A stretch of DNA of 53,045 nt from Triparma columacea (GCA_030267965.1 BRYA01000598.1:3854-56898); one strand, 5' to 3'. Positions 30,433-42,160 are shown, counted from the first letter of the stretch. A program made the numbers and translations. Notes: generated by a model from the letters alone, not told the origin.

Positions 30433-31714
30433 CTAGAAGAGCTTCCAGTAAATGACAAAAAGAAAGAAAATGCCAATGGCTGCAATTGGTCCGTACTGGT
30501 TGAGCATTGCCTGGAAGGAAAGCTGCGAAGGGATAACGGTTGGGTAAAGGGGGGGTGACGAGAGCAAAGCGAGAGACGGACGCGCACCGCCCCCTTTGAA
30601 AAGGAGTAGTTGCCGGACAACGGCGGAAGCGAGTCGCAGGGGAACAGACGGAATCACGCACACTTTCCGTTTGCTACGTAGCCCCCCCTTCACACACACG
30701 CACTTGTTTTCCCACCCTATTCTCACCTGCTTAGCCCCCCACTTGAACTTCTTGGACTCGTTCACGAGGTTGCTACTGACCTGGGAGACGTGGTCCAGCT
30801 TCTCTCCCCTATTCAAAACCTCCTGGATGTTTTTCTTCATGATGCTCTGGATATCGGCCAGGTCCTCGTTGAGCTTGGAAGTGTTGGTGCGGGAGGAAGG
30901 GTCAAGGTAGTCCTTCACCTTGCGCTGGATGAACTTGTCGAATTTTATGAATTGGTACGGGCGGGCGGCGGTAGAAATCTTTTCCTGCCACTGGTTGGCA
31001 CCGTAATCTTGTGTGAGTTCGTCAATGAATCCCCTGCATATTTCGTCCAGGTAGAGGAAGGCAAGGCGCTTTGGGTAGGAGCGCTCCGAAAGCGTCAGGT
31101 AGATAATATTATCAGAGATGAGGTAGTGGAACTGGGGGTTTGAGAGAGGTGTGGGAGGGCGGGGAGGGGCGGGGAGGGGAGGGGAGGGGAGGTCAGTGTA
31201 GGCGAGAGCAGGAACATGAACCTGCAGAGGAACGGCACCGACCCAATCAAGCACGAAGGTGCAAACCGCGATTCCCGAACGACTCCGTCCCTACCACCCC
31301 CCCCTCACAACCCTCTCCCACTCACACAGCAGCTCCCACTCTCAACAGAGCATTTCGCCACGCTTCTCCCGTTCAGGGTCTTGATGAGGTTCTTCCCTTG
31401 ACTCTTGAACATGTCCAAGCTGCGTACGCGATGGGATGTTGGGGTAAGTCAATGAGGTATTCCAACGGGCTTCTCAACCTTCGACAGGTTGGCAGTCCTG
31501 CAAAAGGATATCGGCGCATTTCGGTAAAAATACAAGGGTTCTTAGATATTAGATTCCTAAGAGACGAATTTTCTCTTCAAGGGTTACCCAAGGTGGCAAA
31601 ATTTTAAAGCTCGGCTCACCTTGCCCCGTCAACCCTGGTCCCCTGGGAGTGCACAAAGCTTGCGACGAGCAAGAGGGAGTCTGTGGCTCGTGCTACGAAT
31701 GTCAGGAGAGGCAT
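30433..31714 (-). CDS. SEC22: Sec22-type R-SNARE (longin SNARE)
   Basis: Four exons, 31714-31620, 31419-31326, 31131-30727 and 30510-30433, all in phase, give 223 residues, near the usual ~215. The longin domain starts LLTFVARATDSLLLVAS, continues CSVESGSCCFHYLISDNIIYL and SERSYPKRLAFLYL. The SNARE motif at residues ~130-190 has the zero-layer arginine in LNRGEKLDHVS. A C-terminal transmembrane anchor IAAIGIFFLFVIYW ends the protein. Sec22 works in ER-Golgi vesicle fusion. The intron at 31325-31132 has a GTGAGT donor and a C-rich acceptor; a competing open frame across it lacks Sec22 similarity. Confidence 0.92.
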
Positions 31715-31879
31715 ACCGGTCGAATTGATCCGGAGGAGTAAGGGAGCAAACAAGGGTTTTGAAGGAATACAAATTTGACAAAAACAAACTCTTTTGCTTT
31801 CATATTGTGAAAAGTATCGTTACCATTAACCCGATCTCCTTCTGCGTGTCATTTCATTCGGGAGAAGGACGCACTCTCC

Positions 31880-32641
31880 TTAAAGCTCCGCCATGTGCTC
31901 TGTCTCCATTGCCCTCTTCACGAAATCCTTCTTCTCCGCGCATCCCTTACACTCCACCCCCCTGTCCGCGAGGATCTGCTTGAGCTGCTTGACGCGGAGC
32001 TTGTTGTAGTCCTGGGCGTCCATCTTCTCCGTCTTCATGGGAAAGCGGACAGAGCAAACCTCAGGGTTCACCTTCTCCAGCCTCTTGCAGACCTTCTCGG
32101 CAGGCATTCCTAGGGAGAAGGGCTGCGCTACGTCGCGCTTGATCGGGTCGAGGTAGTAGCAAATTTTCTTCTCTTTCACCCCCAAGTCCTTCCTCTTGCA
32201 GTATTTACCGAGAGCTGGTTGGGGTGGTAGTGGGGATGGGGGTGAGCGTAAAGGAGGGTGGTGTGGAGTGGGAAGAAGGGGGTGGGCGGCAGACGTGACT
32301 TAAGACACGTGGGCAAAACGAGCTGCGCCACTGATTCGTCATACCGAGACTCACCTTCCTCCACCTTTGACTTGTTCTTCCACGCACTCCTGGGACCCAT
32401 GTCAGCGCGAACATCCTCAATGACCTTGGTGCACACCTCGCAAACTATAAAGGAGGCGATTCGGCATACATGTGAGATTTACAACCTGAGAGTCATCACC
32501 AGGAAGCAGCAAGCTCTCATAGAAAGTGATCAACAAACACCCCTACTGGAACCGGCCAAGTGGCAACTCACCTTTCTCCTCTGCAACAACCTGAGCGATC
32601 GCAATGAGGGCAATCACAACAATAATAGCAACGTGGTTCAT
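31880..32641 (-). CDS. MANF: MANF/ARMET-like ER protein
   Basis: Three exons, 32641-32572, 32444-32355 and 32214-31880 (both phase 1), give 164 residues. Signal peptide MNHVAIIVVIALIAIAQVVA. The saposin-like N-terminal domain has CEVCTKVIEDV, KYCKRKD, KICYYLDP and VCKRLEKVNPEVCSVRF. The SAP-like C-terminal domain has YNKLRVKQLKQILADRG with the CKGC motif. This is the full MANF layout, slightly shorter than the ~180 of animals. MANF is an ER stress factor binding BiP. The C-terminal MAEL replaces animal RTDL and may be a weak ER retrieval signal. Head-to-tail with Sec22, another secretory-pathway gene. Confidence 0.92.
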
Positions 32642-32931
32642 TTTCTGTAGTATGTACGAACATGGATGAGTTAGTGGGGATAAATTGACCAAAGCATTCA
32701 GACCGACCGACGAGGTTCACGGTGGAGCTCTGTTCTCCTGATTGAGAGCATGAGGCGTCAAAATTGCACCTCTACGGGAGAAAAAATGTAGTCGTCAATG
32801 GGAGCGTCTTCGTTTATCTCCAAATTAGCAAGTACCTACGTTATGTTTTTGTAAGGCTTCCACGAGAGCTTTTTCCGAATCCATCGGAGAAATCCCAACC
32901 CTCCCCCACTCTTCACCCCTATTTTTAGGCG
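32642..32931. promoter_or_regulatory. Divergent upstream region (MANF / NDUFA12)
   Basis: 290 bp head-to-head; no motif recognised. Confidence 0.3.
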
Positions 32932-33807
32932 ATGGTAAGATCTTATGAGGATAGTTGGGGGTTTTATTTCATATTATGAGGCTATTATATCAAATGTGTC
33001 CTCCTAAATTTCGACAATGTGCCTCACAGGCCGTGAACACCAACACACAACTTTCGTCCGAGGTTATATGAGCCATGATTTTCTCCCCTCTCCTTTCCTC
33101 ATTTGTAGCTCCGTCGCTGTTGAGTGGTCGTTTAGGCGTAGCTCTTGATTCGTGTTTCCTCGATGAACCGTCTCCCTTCCTTCCTCGTCTTTCTTTTCTC
33201 ACCCCTCCCCTCCCCCTCCTTCTCTCAGGTGCTTGCGGTGATCAGGAATGTCCAACACGCATTGAAGACAAGGGGCGGATGGAAGGGCCTCTTCGACCAT
33301 ATGTATACAAATGGTGACTACCCTTTTAAGGTCGGGAGGCTAGTGGGGACTGACCCAGGGGGCAACAAGTACTATGAGAATACCAAGGACTTTGCCTTTG
33401 GGCAGCACCGTTGGGTTGAGTACGCCGACCACCACAACTATGACCCATCCTCCATCCCCCCTGACTGGCACTCGTGGATGCACAGCATGTCCGACGAGCC
33501 TGGGCAGGAAACGGATGCCTTCCTCAAGAGGAAGGAGGCTGACATCAAGCAGATCCTTAAGAGCTCCGACGCCCCTTACTCCCACCAGGTCGGCCAGACC
33601 AACGAGCCCCCTCCCAACCCCATCAACCACCTTCACAATATGTCCCAGATTAGATCTCGTGGTTTCCAAGTTGGGAACACGGTCTTTTACACACCCAGCC
33701 CTAAGCCTGGAGAGACCGAGCCTTACTACACCCAGCCGGGGAGTCAGTACGCAGGGAAGCAGAAGGAGTACGTTGACAAGAAGTTACGAGAGAAGGGCTT
33801 GAGGTGA
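32932..33807 (+). CDS. NDUFA12: NADH dehydrogenase (complex I) subunit NDUFA12
   Basis: The body 33229-33807 is clear NDUFA12/B17.2: RGGWKGLFDHMYTNGDYPF, VGRLVGTDPGGNKYYEN, FGQHRWVEYADH and IPPDWHSWMHSMSDEPG. The N-terminus must come from upstream. The best model is an exon whose only coding bases are the ATG at 32932-32934, directly followed by a GTAAGA donor. Joined in phase 0 this gives MVLAVIRNVQHALKTRGG, 193 residues. Starting instead at the in-frame ATG in the pyrimidine tract (33163) would translate an acceptor-like stretch. NDUFA12 sits on the matrix arm of complex I. The C-terminus is about 50 residues longer than in animals. Confidence 0.85.
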
Positions 33808-34162
33808 AGGGGGACAGAGGGAGGAAGAGGCCATGAGAAGAGGGGTGGGAGGGGAGTTCTGTGCAAGTAGAAATAGCATACCCGCATTTGAGTTCTGAAT
33901 TAGCTGGTTTCTTGTTTGTATTCTTTGCTTCGATGAGATGGGATGCAATGTGGTTTGTTGTGTTGTTCGTGGTGTCTTCTTAAGGGAGGAAGGGATCCCA
34001 CTTACCAAATTGGCTAACTTCACAACTTCACAAGCTCCTCCTCTCTATACCCTTTCGCTTCAAACTCACTTTAATTACTCTAAAGCTCTCCTTCTCCCGG
34101 TCTTGGTCCAATATACTCTACCAAATCTCGCTGAAACATAATTTTTATAAGTCTTTCGTTTG
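33808..34162. other. Intergenic between NDUFA12 and the secreted Cys protein
   Basis: 355 bp, T-rich toward the right. No gene seen. Confidence 0.4.
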
Positions 34163-34694
34163 ATGACACATTTTACTCGCCTATTTCTCTTCTTGCTTGT
34201 CCTCCTTCTTCCCACAGGGAACCATGCGAAATCGCGGCGTCAAAAAACGGACACTATGTGGAAGAATAGAAAGAGGGAGTGTGAAAGAGAGGATGATTTG
34301 TGCAGGGGGATGCATCCCGATATGGTAAGCTGCACAGAGGGGAGCAAGCAGTACTGAACAACGTCGCTCCATGATATTCTCTAACTCACCCCTCCTCTCG
34401 TCCCACGATACTTCCCCGAAATAGAACCAAAACTGTGTCAACAAGTGTGTTTCCCCTGAATGCTTTGATGAGGTATATGGTCCTTCCACTCCTGGTCCAC
34501 TGGAGGATGGCGAACTGGACCCCGAGAGGCAGAAGCTCTTCACCTCCTGTGTAAGGAGAGACTACAGGGAGCAGAAGAGGAAGCGTGAGATGGCGAGAAG
34601 GGCGGAGAGGGAGAAGAAAAAGTCTGGCGAAGACAAGATAGAGGAGGGAGGGGGGAGCGGGGAGGGAGGCGATGCGGGGGAAATAATAGGCTAG
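34163..34694 (+). CDS. Conserved secreted/ER Cys-pair protein of unknown function
   Basis: Two exons, 34163-34324 and 34425-34694 (phase 0), give 143 residues. Signal peptide MTHFTRLFLFLLVLLLPTG. Cysteines are spaced RECEREDDLCRGM, NCVNKCVSPECFDEVYG and LFTSC. The C-terminus is a highly charged Lys/Arg/Glu coil ending in a Gly-rich tail. The NCV.KCVSP.C...VYG...P.E.GE pattern recalls a plant and algal family of small secretory proteins with no known role; this is from memory. It ends 22 bp from the convergent Pus7 gene. Confidence 0.65.
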
Positions 34695-34716
34695 CCCATT
34701 CTTTTTCGGTATAAAA

Positions 34717-37380
34717 TCAAGACGTTTCCCCTCCGCCCTCACCCTGAACCTCAACCTCAACCTTCCTCCTCTTAATCTCCGCACCCTCCCTACCTCCCCC
34801 GCCTTCGTCACCTTCCCTGCATCCCCCGCCTCCCTCAACCGCCAACCCCACATTCTCCCCCTCCCCCCAACCTCCCTCCATCTTTCCAAGCACTTCCCTC
34901 AAGAACATGGTCGCAAAGCAACCCTTGCTCAAACCGAACTCAAACACCAAATCTCTACCCTCCTGTTGAACCTTGACGTCCCTCGCTTTCGACAGGAACT
35001 CCCTGTACGTGCCCTTAGTGTACTGGAAAGCCTGCTCCTTGCTATTCTTTCCCGCGTCTTGAAAGTAAGTCCCCTCCAACAACTTATCATACACGGCCTT
35101 GACCTCATTCGTGGGGTAAGACGTTTGGCTCCCAGGCAAAGGGAGCACGACATCGTCAATAGACAACCCGCCCTCCTTCAGCATCTCCTCCGTCACCAGT
35201 TGCACGCCTTCTCTCCCCCTTGCCCCCTCCCTTATTAGGTCCCCGACGAGCACATTCAGGCCCATGCCAGCCCTGACCCCTGCCGCACAGTTGAAGACGT
35301 AACTCTGGAAGGACCTCACCTGCAGGTTGAAGTCCTCGTATCGCATCCCTTTCCTGAACGCCTTGGCGAAGTCCGGTACCTCCATGCCCGCGATAGCCGC
35401 GACGACAGTGTACTCAGGCTGACTCTGAGCTCTCGACACCCTGCCTAGCACGTCGAGGGCCTTGGCGTAGTCCACGGACGCGCCTTCCTCGTCCTTCGCA
35501 ATCCACATCCTCCGGAACACCGCCCACTCCCTATTGTCCAAGTCTACCCTCGATCCGTTGATCACGCGCCTGCCTATGCAAAGGTACGTCAAAGCGGCCT
35601 CCCACTCCTGACAGACAATGGCCTTCCCGACATACCAGGAGGCGTACCCAACGTCTGAGGTTTCGCCTGCGAGCCCGATGCGCTGCTCCCCGAAGTAGTT
35701 CACAAACAAACCCTTCTCTGCCCTCTCCCTTAGAGCCTGCACTTCGCCCACTTCCAGCGGTCTCGACATGGCTGAGTTTTCCGCGTCCCTCAGACGGATC
35801 TCAAACTTGTTACCGTAGAGGTCTCCTGTGTTGAGCTTCTCGCCCCACCCCAAGCATTTGATCCTGACGCTCTTCCCGCTCTTCCCTGTCTTCTCCACGA
35901 CACCCTGGCACTTCTCAACTTTAGACACCATGGAGATCATTTTATCCCGGGACGCCTTCACGGTAACGTACTGCGTGGTGACCGCGTGGGTGTCTTTCAT
36001 GCCGGCGGTGGAGACCGCTTCGAAAGAATTGAGGCTGAAGAACTTTGCGAGAGAGTGAGTCATTATGTGGTGTTCCATTGACTCCTTCGTAAGGGAAAGA
36101 ATTAGGGAGTTCGTGATTGACGGGGTGGCTGGAGGGGGGTTCGTTGTTGCGGCGGTAGTACTGGAGGTCGGGGGGAGGGTAGCGGTGCTGGCAGTTGGTC
36201 CCTCTTTCGAAGCCCCCTTCTCCTTCTCAATCTTCTTCCTGATCTTCGCTATTTTCTTCTCCCAACCTTGCGCCCACTTCTCGCGGTCAACGCAGACGGT
36301 CGCGGTCACCAGTGAGCTTCCGCTGCCGTCGCGTTTCCACGAAACCTTCAGCATCTTGCTACAGCCGTTGGCCGCCTTCGTAAACCTGCTCTTCAACTTG
36401 TTCGCGTCGCCTGACTCTGAGAAGAGAAAGTTAAGGGGGGGGGGCGCAGGGGGCATTGTGGTGTCCGTATTGTCTTCCCTCCCGTATTGGGGGGAGAGGA
36501 GGGAGATGATCGCAGAGGTACTATCCACAGTGGGAGAGGGGAGAGAGAAGGGGCAAGACCAGAACTCCTTCAATTTATCCAGAGATATGCCCGCAGAGCA
36601 CGAAGTTTCGCGGGGGTTTATCTCTCTTGTGAAGTCAAGTGGGGAGAAGGTCATTGACGCCGTCTTTTCGCCGCCGTCGGTAGGGGTTTCAAATATCGTA
36701 GTCGTCAGAAGAAATTGGTACTTCAAGCGGATCGAGTTCATCATCTTAATCCTACCCTCTTTCCCTCCCGTCCGAGCTTCAGAGATCACCAGCTTCAAGC
36801 TACTGCTGTTGTTCTCGGGCCCCGCATTCTCTTTCTCGTGAAACTTGATGAGATTGGAGTGACCAGTGTTGTTCATCTCTGCGCCAAATCGAAGCGATGG
36901 GCGAGGTGATGCGATGATGAGCCAAGGTTGTTACAGAGGAGGTTGGAAAACGTTGTAGATATACATATTTCGGAGCTGCCCCGCCCCGCCAGTCACTTAG
37001 CCTCCCCTCATACTCTCCTCACCTTTCAGAAGTCTAACCTCGTCATCGTTCCACTCCCAGTCTCCTCCCCCGAGTCTCACGGAGCCCGAAACGTCCCCCC
37101 CCTTGTCCTCGGGGCACTCCTCGTTGAAAGAAACGAAGGGGAAGGCAACAGGGCAAGTCTGGCCGGCTAGGGAAATTTCCGTGACCTTGAAATCACTAGC
37201 GTACTGCTTCAGGGTTGCGTCGACGGTAAAATCGGGGGGAGTGATGAAGTTTGTTACGCCTATTGAAGATAGACGGCGGGGGGCTTTCTTGGAATGGTGC
37301 TTTGGGACAGAGTCGAGACGAGGATGTGTCGAGGGGGCTGGTTTCTTCGAGGAGGAGGAGAATAGGGGGGGGGGGGGCAT
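34717..37380 (-). CDS. PUS7: tRNA/mRNA pseudouridine synthase Pus7 (TruD family)
   Basis: Two exons, 37380-37023 and 36878-34717 (phase 1), give 839 residues. Exon 1 carries the TruD N-terminal signature (IGVTNFITP, ATLKQYASDFKVTEISL), which the large exon alone lacks, supporting the join. Exon 2 has the catalytic motif AGMKDTHAVTTQ (Asp near residue 414), GDLYGNKFEIRLRD, FVNYFGEQRIG and VRSFQSYVFNCAA, and ends in an acidic/basic tail with KRRKVEVE. Pus7 converts U to pseudouridine at position 13 of tRNAs and in mRNAs. It is longer than animal PUS7 because of low-complexity insertions (Thr/Pro-rich near residue 350). Confidence 0.92.
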
Positions 37381-37592
37381 ATTTATGCGAGCGCCTCTAT
37401 AAGATATGGTGGGATGTTCGACGGAAAGGAAGGGTGGGTCAGAGAAAGGTGGATGGAAATTGGAGAGGTTTTGGTGGTGCCAGAAGCAGGTATTATAGGT
37501 TCCCTTCAACTCGAGAGTAATAAAAGACTTTCGATTCGTTATATCAGGCGAAACGCTATTTTCACAAATTGTTGCGGGATATATGCTCCCCC

Positions 37593-39188
37593 TCACTTCT
37601 TCCCCTTCTGGACAATCACAACATTGTTGGAGAACTCGGTCTGCTCGAAGTTACCCAAAGACTCCTTCCAGTCCGCCGCTCCCATCGAGTCTGCCGCGAA
37701 CCTCTCCTCAAGCCTCGGTCCTCTCTTGTTGTCCCCTCCTCCCCCTCCTCCATCGTTTCTTTGCCTAGGCGCAGGCTCGTCCTCCTTGGAGATCATGCTA
37801 AGGGAAACCTTGGCTGCTTCAGCGTCGACGCTCTTGACCCTAACCTGGACCTTCTGCCCGACCCCGACGACCGACTCAACGCTCTCCACGCGCTTAGGTG
37901 CGAGGGCGGAGATATGGACGAGCCCGTCGAGCTCCCCCTCGAGTCCCTCCATCACATCCGCAGTGGAGAAACGGACAAAGGCACCAAAGTCAAGGGTGGA
38001 GACGACCTCTCCCTCGACCATCTTAGAGTCGTCGAAGCCGGAGCTCGCGAGGGCCGAGGCGGTGGCTGCCTGGGCTGCGCGGTCCCCTCCTGAGCGGCGG
38101 GGGGCGCGCTTCCCGCGCTTCTCCCTCCTCTCGGCGCCCTCGGACGCAGCCCTCTCCTCGGCCTCGACGGACCTCATGGTTAGGGCTACCTGCTTCTTTT
38201 CGGTGTCGATGGAGATGACCCTGACGTTGACGTCCTGGTTAACTGCGAGGATGTCCTCAACGTTGGAGACAAAGTCGTCCGCGATGCGGGAGATGTGGAG
38301 GAGACCGTCGGACTGGTACCCGATGTCGACGAAGGCGCCGTAGGACGTGACGGTCTTGACCTTACCGGCGATCTCCTGGCCAACGGAGAGCTCTGAGATG
38401 GGGGTCTTCTTGGCCTTGGAGCTCTTGGCCTTGGCGGCGTTGTCTCCCTTGGGGCGGTCAACGTTGTGAGCGTTCTCGGTGGAGGCGTCGGCGTCGTCGG
38501 CGGCGGCGACGACCTCCGGGATCTCGAGCTCAGCCTCAGAGGCCACCATCCTCAGGGGGAGGAAGGAGCCAGATCCACTCTTGCAGGACCTGCAAGGGCA
38601 GCCGGAGTCATGGGGGGGGCAGCTCCCGCATGCGCAACCCGCGGAGCCGGTGCATGTCGTGGCGGACTTAACCTTGACGCAGCATGAGCCGCTGCAAGTG
38701 GATGGGCAGCGGGTGAAGGCAAGGGAGGTGTGTGACCTGGACTGAGAGTTGGATACAGAGGCACGGGTGCGGGGAGCAAGGTTAAAGGCGGCTGTGATGG
38801 GGGTGGGGAGGGGAGGGGGGGGGGGGGCGGTTGTGATTGGTGAGTAATTGGGGGGAGGGGGGGGGGTGTAAGTGTGTGGCATAAGTGTGTGTGTGTGGAG
38901 GGGGTGTAAATGGCTGTGTAAGGGTGTGTGCGCGTGTATATATGTGTGTAACGTATGTATATCCACACACATCCACGTGTTCATAGATGTAGGGCCATAT
39001 TGATAGGTGCATGGCATATTGTTATGGCATGATGTTCAGCGACATCGGGTTTGATATATGAGGATTTGACCCTTAAAATGCACACAACGACACATACCCT
39101 CCCACACACCCTCCCACACACACACAATACAACAATATGACTCACATATGCCACCAACAAACAATATTGTGGCTAAAAAGAGCTTCAT
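37593..39188 (-). CDS. Plastid-targeted protein with two S1 RNA-binding domains and a Cys-rich segment
   Basis: Two exons, 39188-39146 and 38791-37593 (phase 1), give 413 residues. Joining them makes MKLFLATILFVGGISAFNLAPR, a signal peptide and SAF.AP-type plastid motif created across the splice. Next, residues 43-84 hold eleven cysteines (CSGSCC, CACGSC, CPCRSC). S1 domains lie at ~152-222 (GKVKTVTSYGAFVDIGYQ, DGLLHISRI) and ~275-350 (GEVVSTLDFGAFVRF, DGLVHISAL). The rest is acidic, then basic. It resembles plastid ribosomal protein S1 or the S1 part of algal plastid EF-Ts polyproteins (PSRP-7). A role in plastid translation is inference; the Cys segment is not part of the S1 family. Confidence 0.8.
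38800..38990. repeat. G-rich and (TG)n simple sequence in intron
   Basis: Long G runs and GTGTGTG tracts lie inside the intron of the plastid S1 gene (38792-39145). Confidence 0.7.
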
Positions 39189-39538
39189 GACTATTGACAA
39201 TTTGCTGAGTGGAATTGCTGAGGTTGGTAGGGGTGGGGGTGAAAAAGGAAAAAGGAGAAAAAGGGAGGAGGAAAAAGAGAAGAAGCAAATTAGCCCAAAA
39301 CATCCTGCCGCGTGAATGCGTCTGGAAGTGTGGGTAATTGTAGTAATAACAATCCCAGTTGCTGCACTATTCGCTTGGATAAGGCTCCTAGCATTGGAAT
39401 TGAAGGAAGAGAGAGAAGAGCGAGGTGAAGGGAGGAGGAAGACAAATAATCGAAGGAAGATAGACTAAGGAAGACTAAGGAGACTAAGAAAGACTAGAAC
39501 ACAAGCAAAACAAGCTGCAGAAGAGAAGAGGAGGAGAG
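39189..39538. promoter_or_regulatory. Divergent upstream region (S1 protein / Afg2-like)
   Basis: 350 bp, purine-rich on + (GAAGGA-type runs at 39240-39530). No coding seen. Confidence 0.35.
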
Positions 39539-42160
39539 ATGAACAAAACACCAGGCAGATGCTTCTTAGTTTCGGGGGAGGTAATGGAGGGGGGTGGGGA
39601 GAAGGGTAGGAGGCCATTCAGCCCTCTGATCGTCAACCTGGGTACAGGCCGTTCCGCGGTCTGCACAGTGAGCACCATCTCAAAGGGGGAGTTTGAGTTT
39701 GATCAAATGGTCACATGCGATACCGACCTTTTCGCAACAGGGGCTTTCGAGAGACTGAAGGTGGGGGGGGGGGGGGGGGAGGTTTGCTGGGGGGTGGAGG
39801 AGGGTAGGCCCGGGGTTATCAGGCAGTGCGCCAGGCTGACGCTTCGGAGGTCCGGGGGGGGGAACGCCTCTGCCGTGGGGCCTAGGGTCCTTTACGACAA
39901 GGGGATAAAGAGGGTGATCACTAGCAGCATGTGCTACATCCCGAGCGGGGGGGGGGTGAGGATAGCGGTGGAGGGGGTTGGGGGGAGGGAGGATTTTGTG
40001 GTGGAGGCCATAGGGGGAAGCGGGAGAGCTGGGGGAGGGGAGAAGGAACCCGTCAACCTGTTCTTGGTCTCCCCTGCGACGACCATTACATTTTCCTCTA
40101 CTACAACATCTCCGCCTGCATCTCCGCCTGAGACCTCTGCCTCCGCTACTGACACATTTTCCACGGTTCCTTCTCCAATTGCTCTGCCGCCCCCAGAACG
40201 CCCCCCCATCAGCCAAGAAACCCCCTCCTACTCTCCCCCGCACTTTCTCCTCTCTCGTCATCTCCTCGCCTTCCACCGTTCCTCTGTCCTCCCCCCCACC
40301 CCCTCCCCACCCCTCCCTCGTTGCATCATCCTGACCGGACCTCCGGGGGTTGGGAAGACTTACTCCATCAACCTTGCCGTCGACCTTTTTAAGAGCAAGT
40401 GCGGGGGGGAGGCTACTGTCAAGGTTGTCCCGGTCAAGGGATCGGACGTTATTTACAACAGGTGAGGTTTGGGGGCAAGCGGGCTGTAGAAAGGGTTGTG
40501 GAGTCCGTAACACACGAAGACAGCTAACCTTCATTCGTCGCTCCTCCCCTCCGCTCTCCGATCCCAGCACTGAAACCGACAAGCCTATCAAAGTCCTCCT
40601 CTCAAAACTCTTCAAACCATTCGACAGCCACGACATCACACTGGTCTTTATCGACGAGGCCGACGCCCTCCTCTCCCACTCGCCTCTGGTCACGGACCTA
40701 ATGGGGGGCCTCCTGGACACACTCTCCACCACCTCCACCCCAATATTCCTCGTCATGGCGACAAACCACGTCGAGCACATACCAAAGTCTCTCAGACGTC
40801 CCGGGCGGATTGACGAGGAGGTTTTCATCGCCCCCCCAGGGGTCGAGGGTAGGGTTCAAATCCTCAAGAGGATCCTCCTCCCCTTCACGCTGGACGACGA
40901 GGGGTTGTTCATCCTAGCCCAGAAGTGCGTGGGCTTCGTAGCGGCGGACCTGGCGCTCCTTGTCAAGAAGGCAGATAGGGAGGGGAATGGGATAGGTAAG
41001 GTCAAGGGGAGGGGATGAGGGAGGGAGATACATCAAGGGTCGCTCAAATGGCACAAACAACGGCACACCAAACTTACCCCCTCCCCCACTTCCTCTTGCA
41101 GTCACTCTCCAGGCCCTCAACTCGGCGCTCGCCACAACCCCTCCTTCTGCACTCAGAGAATCAGTGCTCTCGAAACCCACGGGGTTGGGATGGGAGAGCG
41201 TAGGGGGCGACGCCGGTGGAGCCAAGAGGGAACTTCAGAGGGCGGTAGAGTGGCCAATACTGAAGAGGGACGAATTCAAAAAGTTCAACCTCAAGCCGCC
41301 GAGAGGGATCCTCCTCTACGGACCACCAGGGTGCGCAAAGACAACGCTCGCCAAGGCGTGCGCGAACGCTGCGAACGTAGCCTTCATGACCCTGACCCCC
41401 GCGGACGTCTACGCCGCTCCTTACGTTGGGGACGCAGAGGCTGTCATAAGGAGGGCCTTCAAGACCGCCAGGGTCGGGCGGCCCTGCGTGCTGTTCTTCG
41501 ACGAGATCGACAGCATCGTGGGGGGGGGATCCGACAACAACGAGGGGGGGGGAACGGGGATGGGGGGGAGAGGGGACGGGAAGGGACCGGAGGCTAGGGT
41601 CATGAGCACGTTCTTGAACGAAATGGACGGGGTCGACATTGCGGGGGACGACGGGGTGCTCGTGCTGGGGGCGACGAATAGGCCGAATGTGCTAGACGCG
41701 GCGTTACTGAGGGCGGGAAGGTGAGTTATGGGGAGGAGGGGGGGAGGGGGGGAGGGAGGGGGGGGCATAGATACAAAACCACTAACCCCTCTATCCCCAA
41801 CCCAAACACTTATCTAAATACAGATTCGACAAGCTCGTTTACGTAGGACCGCCAGATCTCGAGGGGAGGAAATTAGTCTTCAAGATCCATGGAAATGGAA
41901 TCTCGGGCTTATCAGAGGACGCAGAACTGCTGAATATTCTCGCGGCAATGACTGAAGGTTTCACTGGGGCAGAAATTGAAGGCGTTTGCAGGACAGTCAC
42001 AATGGAACTTCTTTTCGAAGAAATCGAAGGAGCAAAGAATGACGGGGTAACAGAGATCCAGCAGAGGTTCGAGGCCGCCGTAGCTGCTGTGAAACCAATT
42101 ACCAAGGACGCAGAGGCAACAAAAGAGTATGAACTTTTTAGGCAATTGAGGGGGGGATAA
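39539..42160 (+). CDS. Two-domain AAA+ ATPase, Afg2/SPATA5-like
   Basis: Four exons, 39539-40461, 40568-40995, 41102-41720 and 41824-42160, all in phase, give 768 residues. D1: Walker A GPPGVGKT near residue 266, Walker B LVFIDEADAL, sensor ATNH, RRPGRID. D2: GPPGCAKT near 525, VLFFDEIDSIV, ATNRPNVLDAALLRAGRFD, then KLVYVGPPD and a small C-terminal helical domain (EGFTGAEIEGVC). GPPGC.KT plus YVGPPD favours the Afg2/SPATA5 branch over Cdc48 or NVL. Afg2 releases Rlp24 from pre-60S particles. The N-domain (1-240) is divergent and rich in Gly, Ser and Pro. A 15-base G run at ~39765 is in the coding sequence; an indel there would break the frame. Confidence 0.85.

Noticed and set aside
31140..31607. 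155-residue + ORF with a GGGGA repeat
   Set aside because: Antisense to Sec22 exon 2 and introns; composition-driven.
33145..33228. N-terminal extension of NDUFA12 as a targeting peptide
   Set aside because: The stretch is a pyrimidine tract ending in CTCAG and looks like an intron 3' end, and NDUFA12 normally has no presequence.
34386..34889. 167-residue - frame
   Set aside because: Spans the gap between two convergent genes and overlaps both; Arg/Gly-rich shadow.
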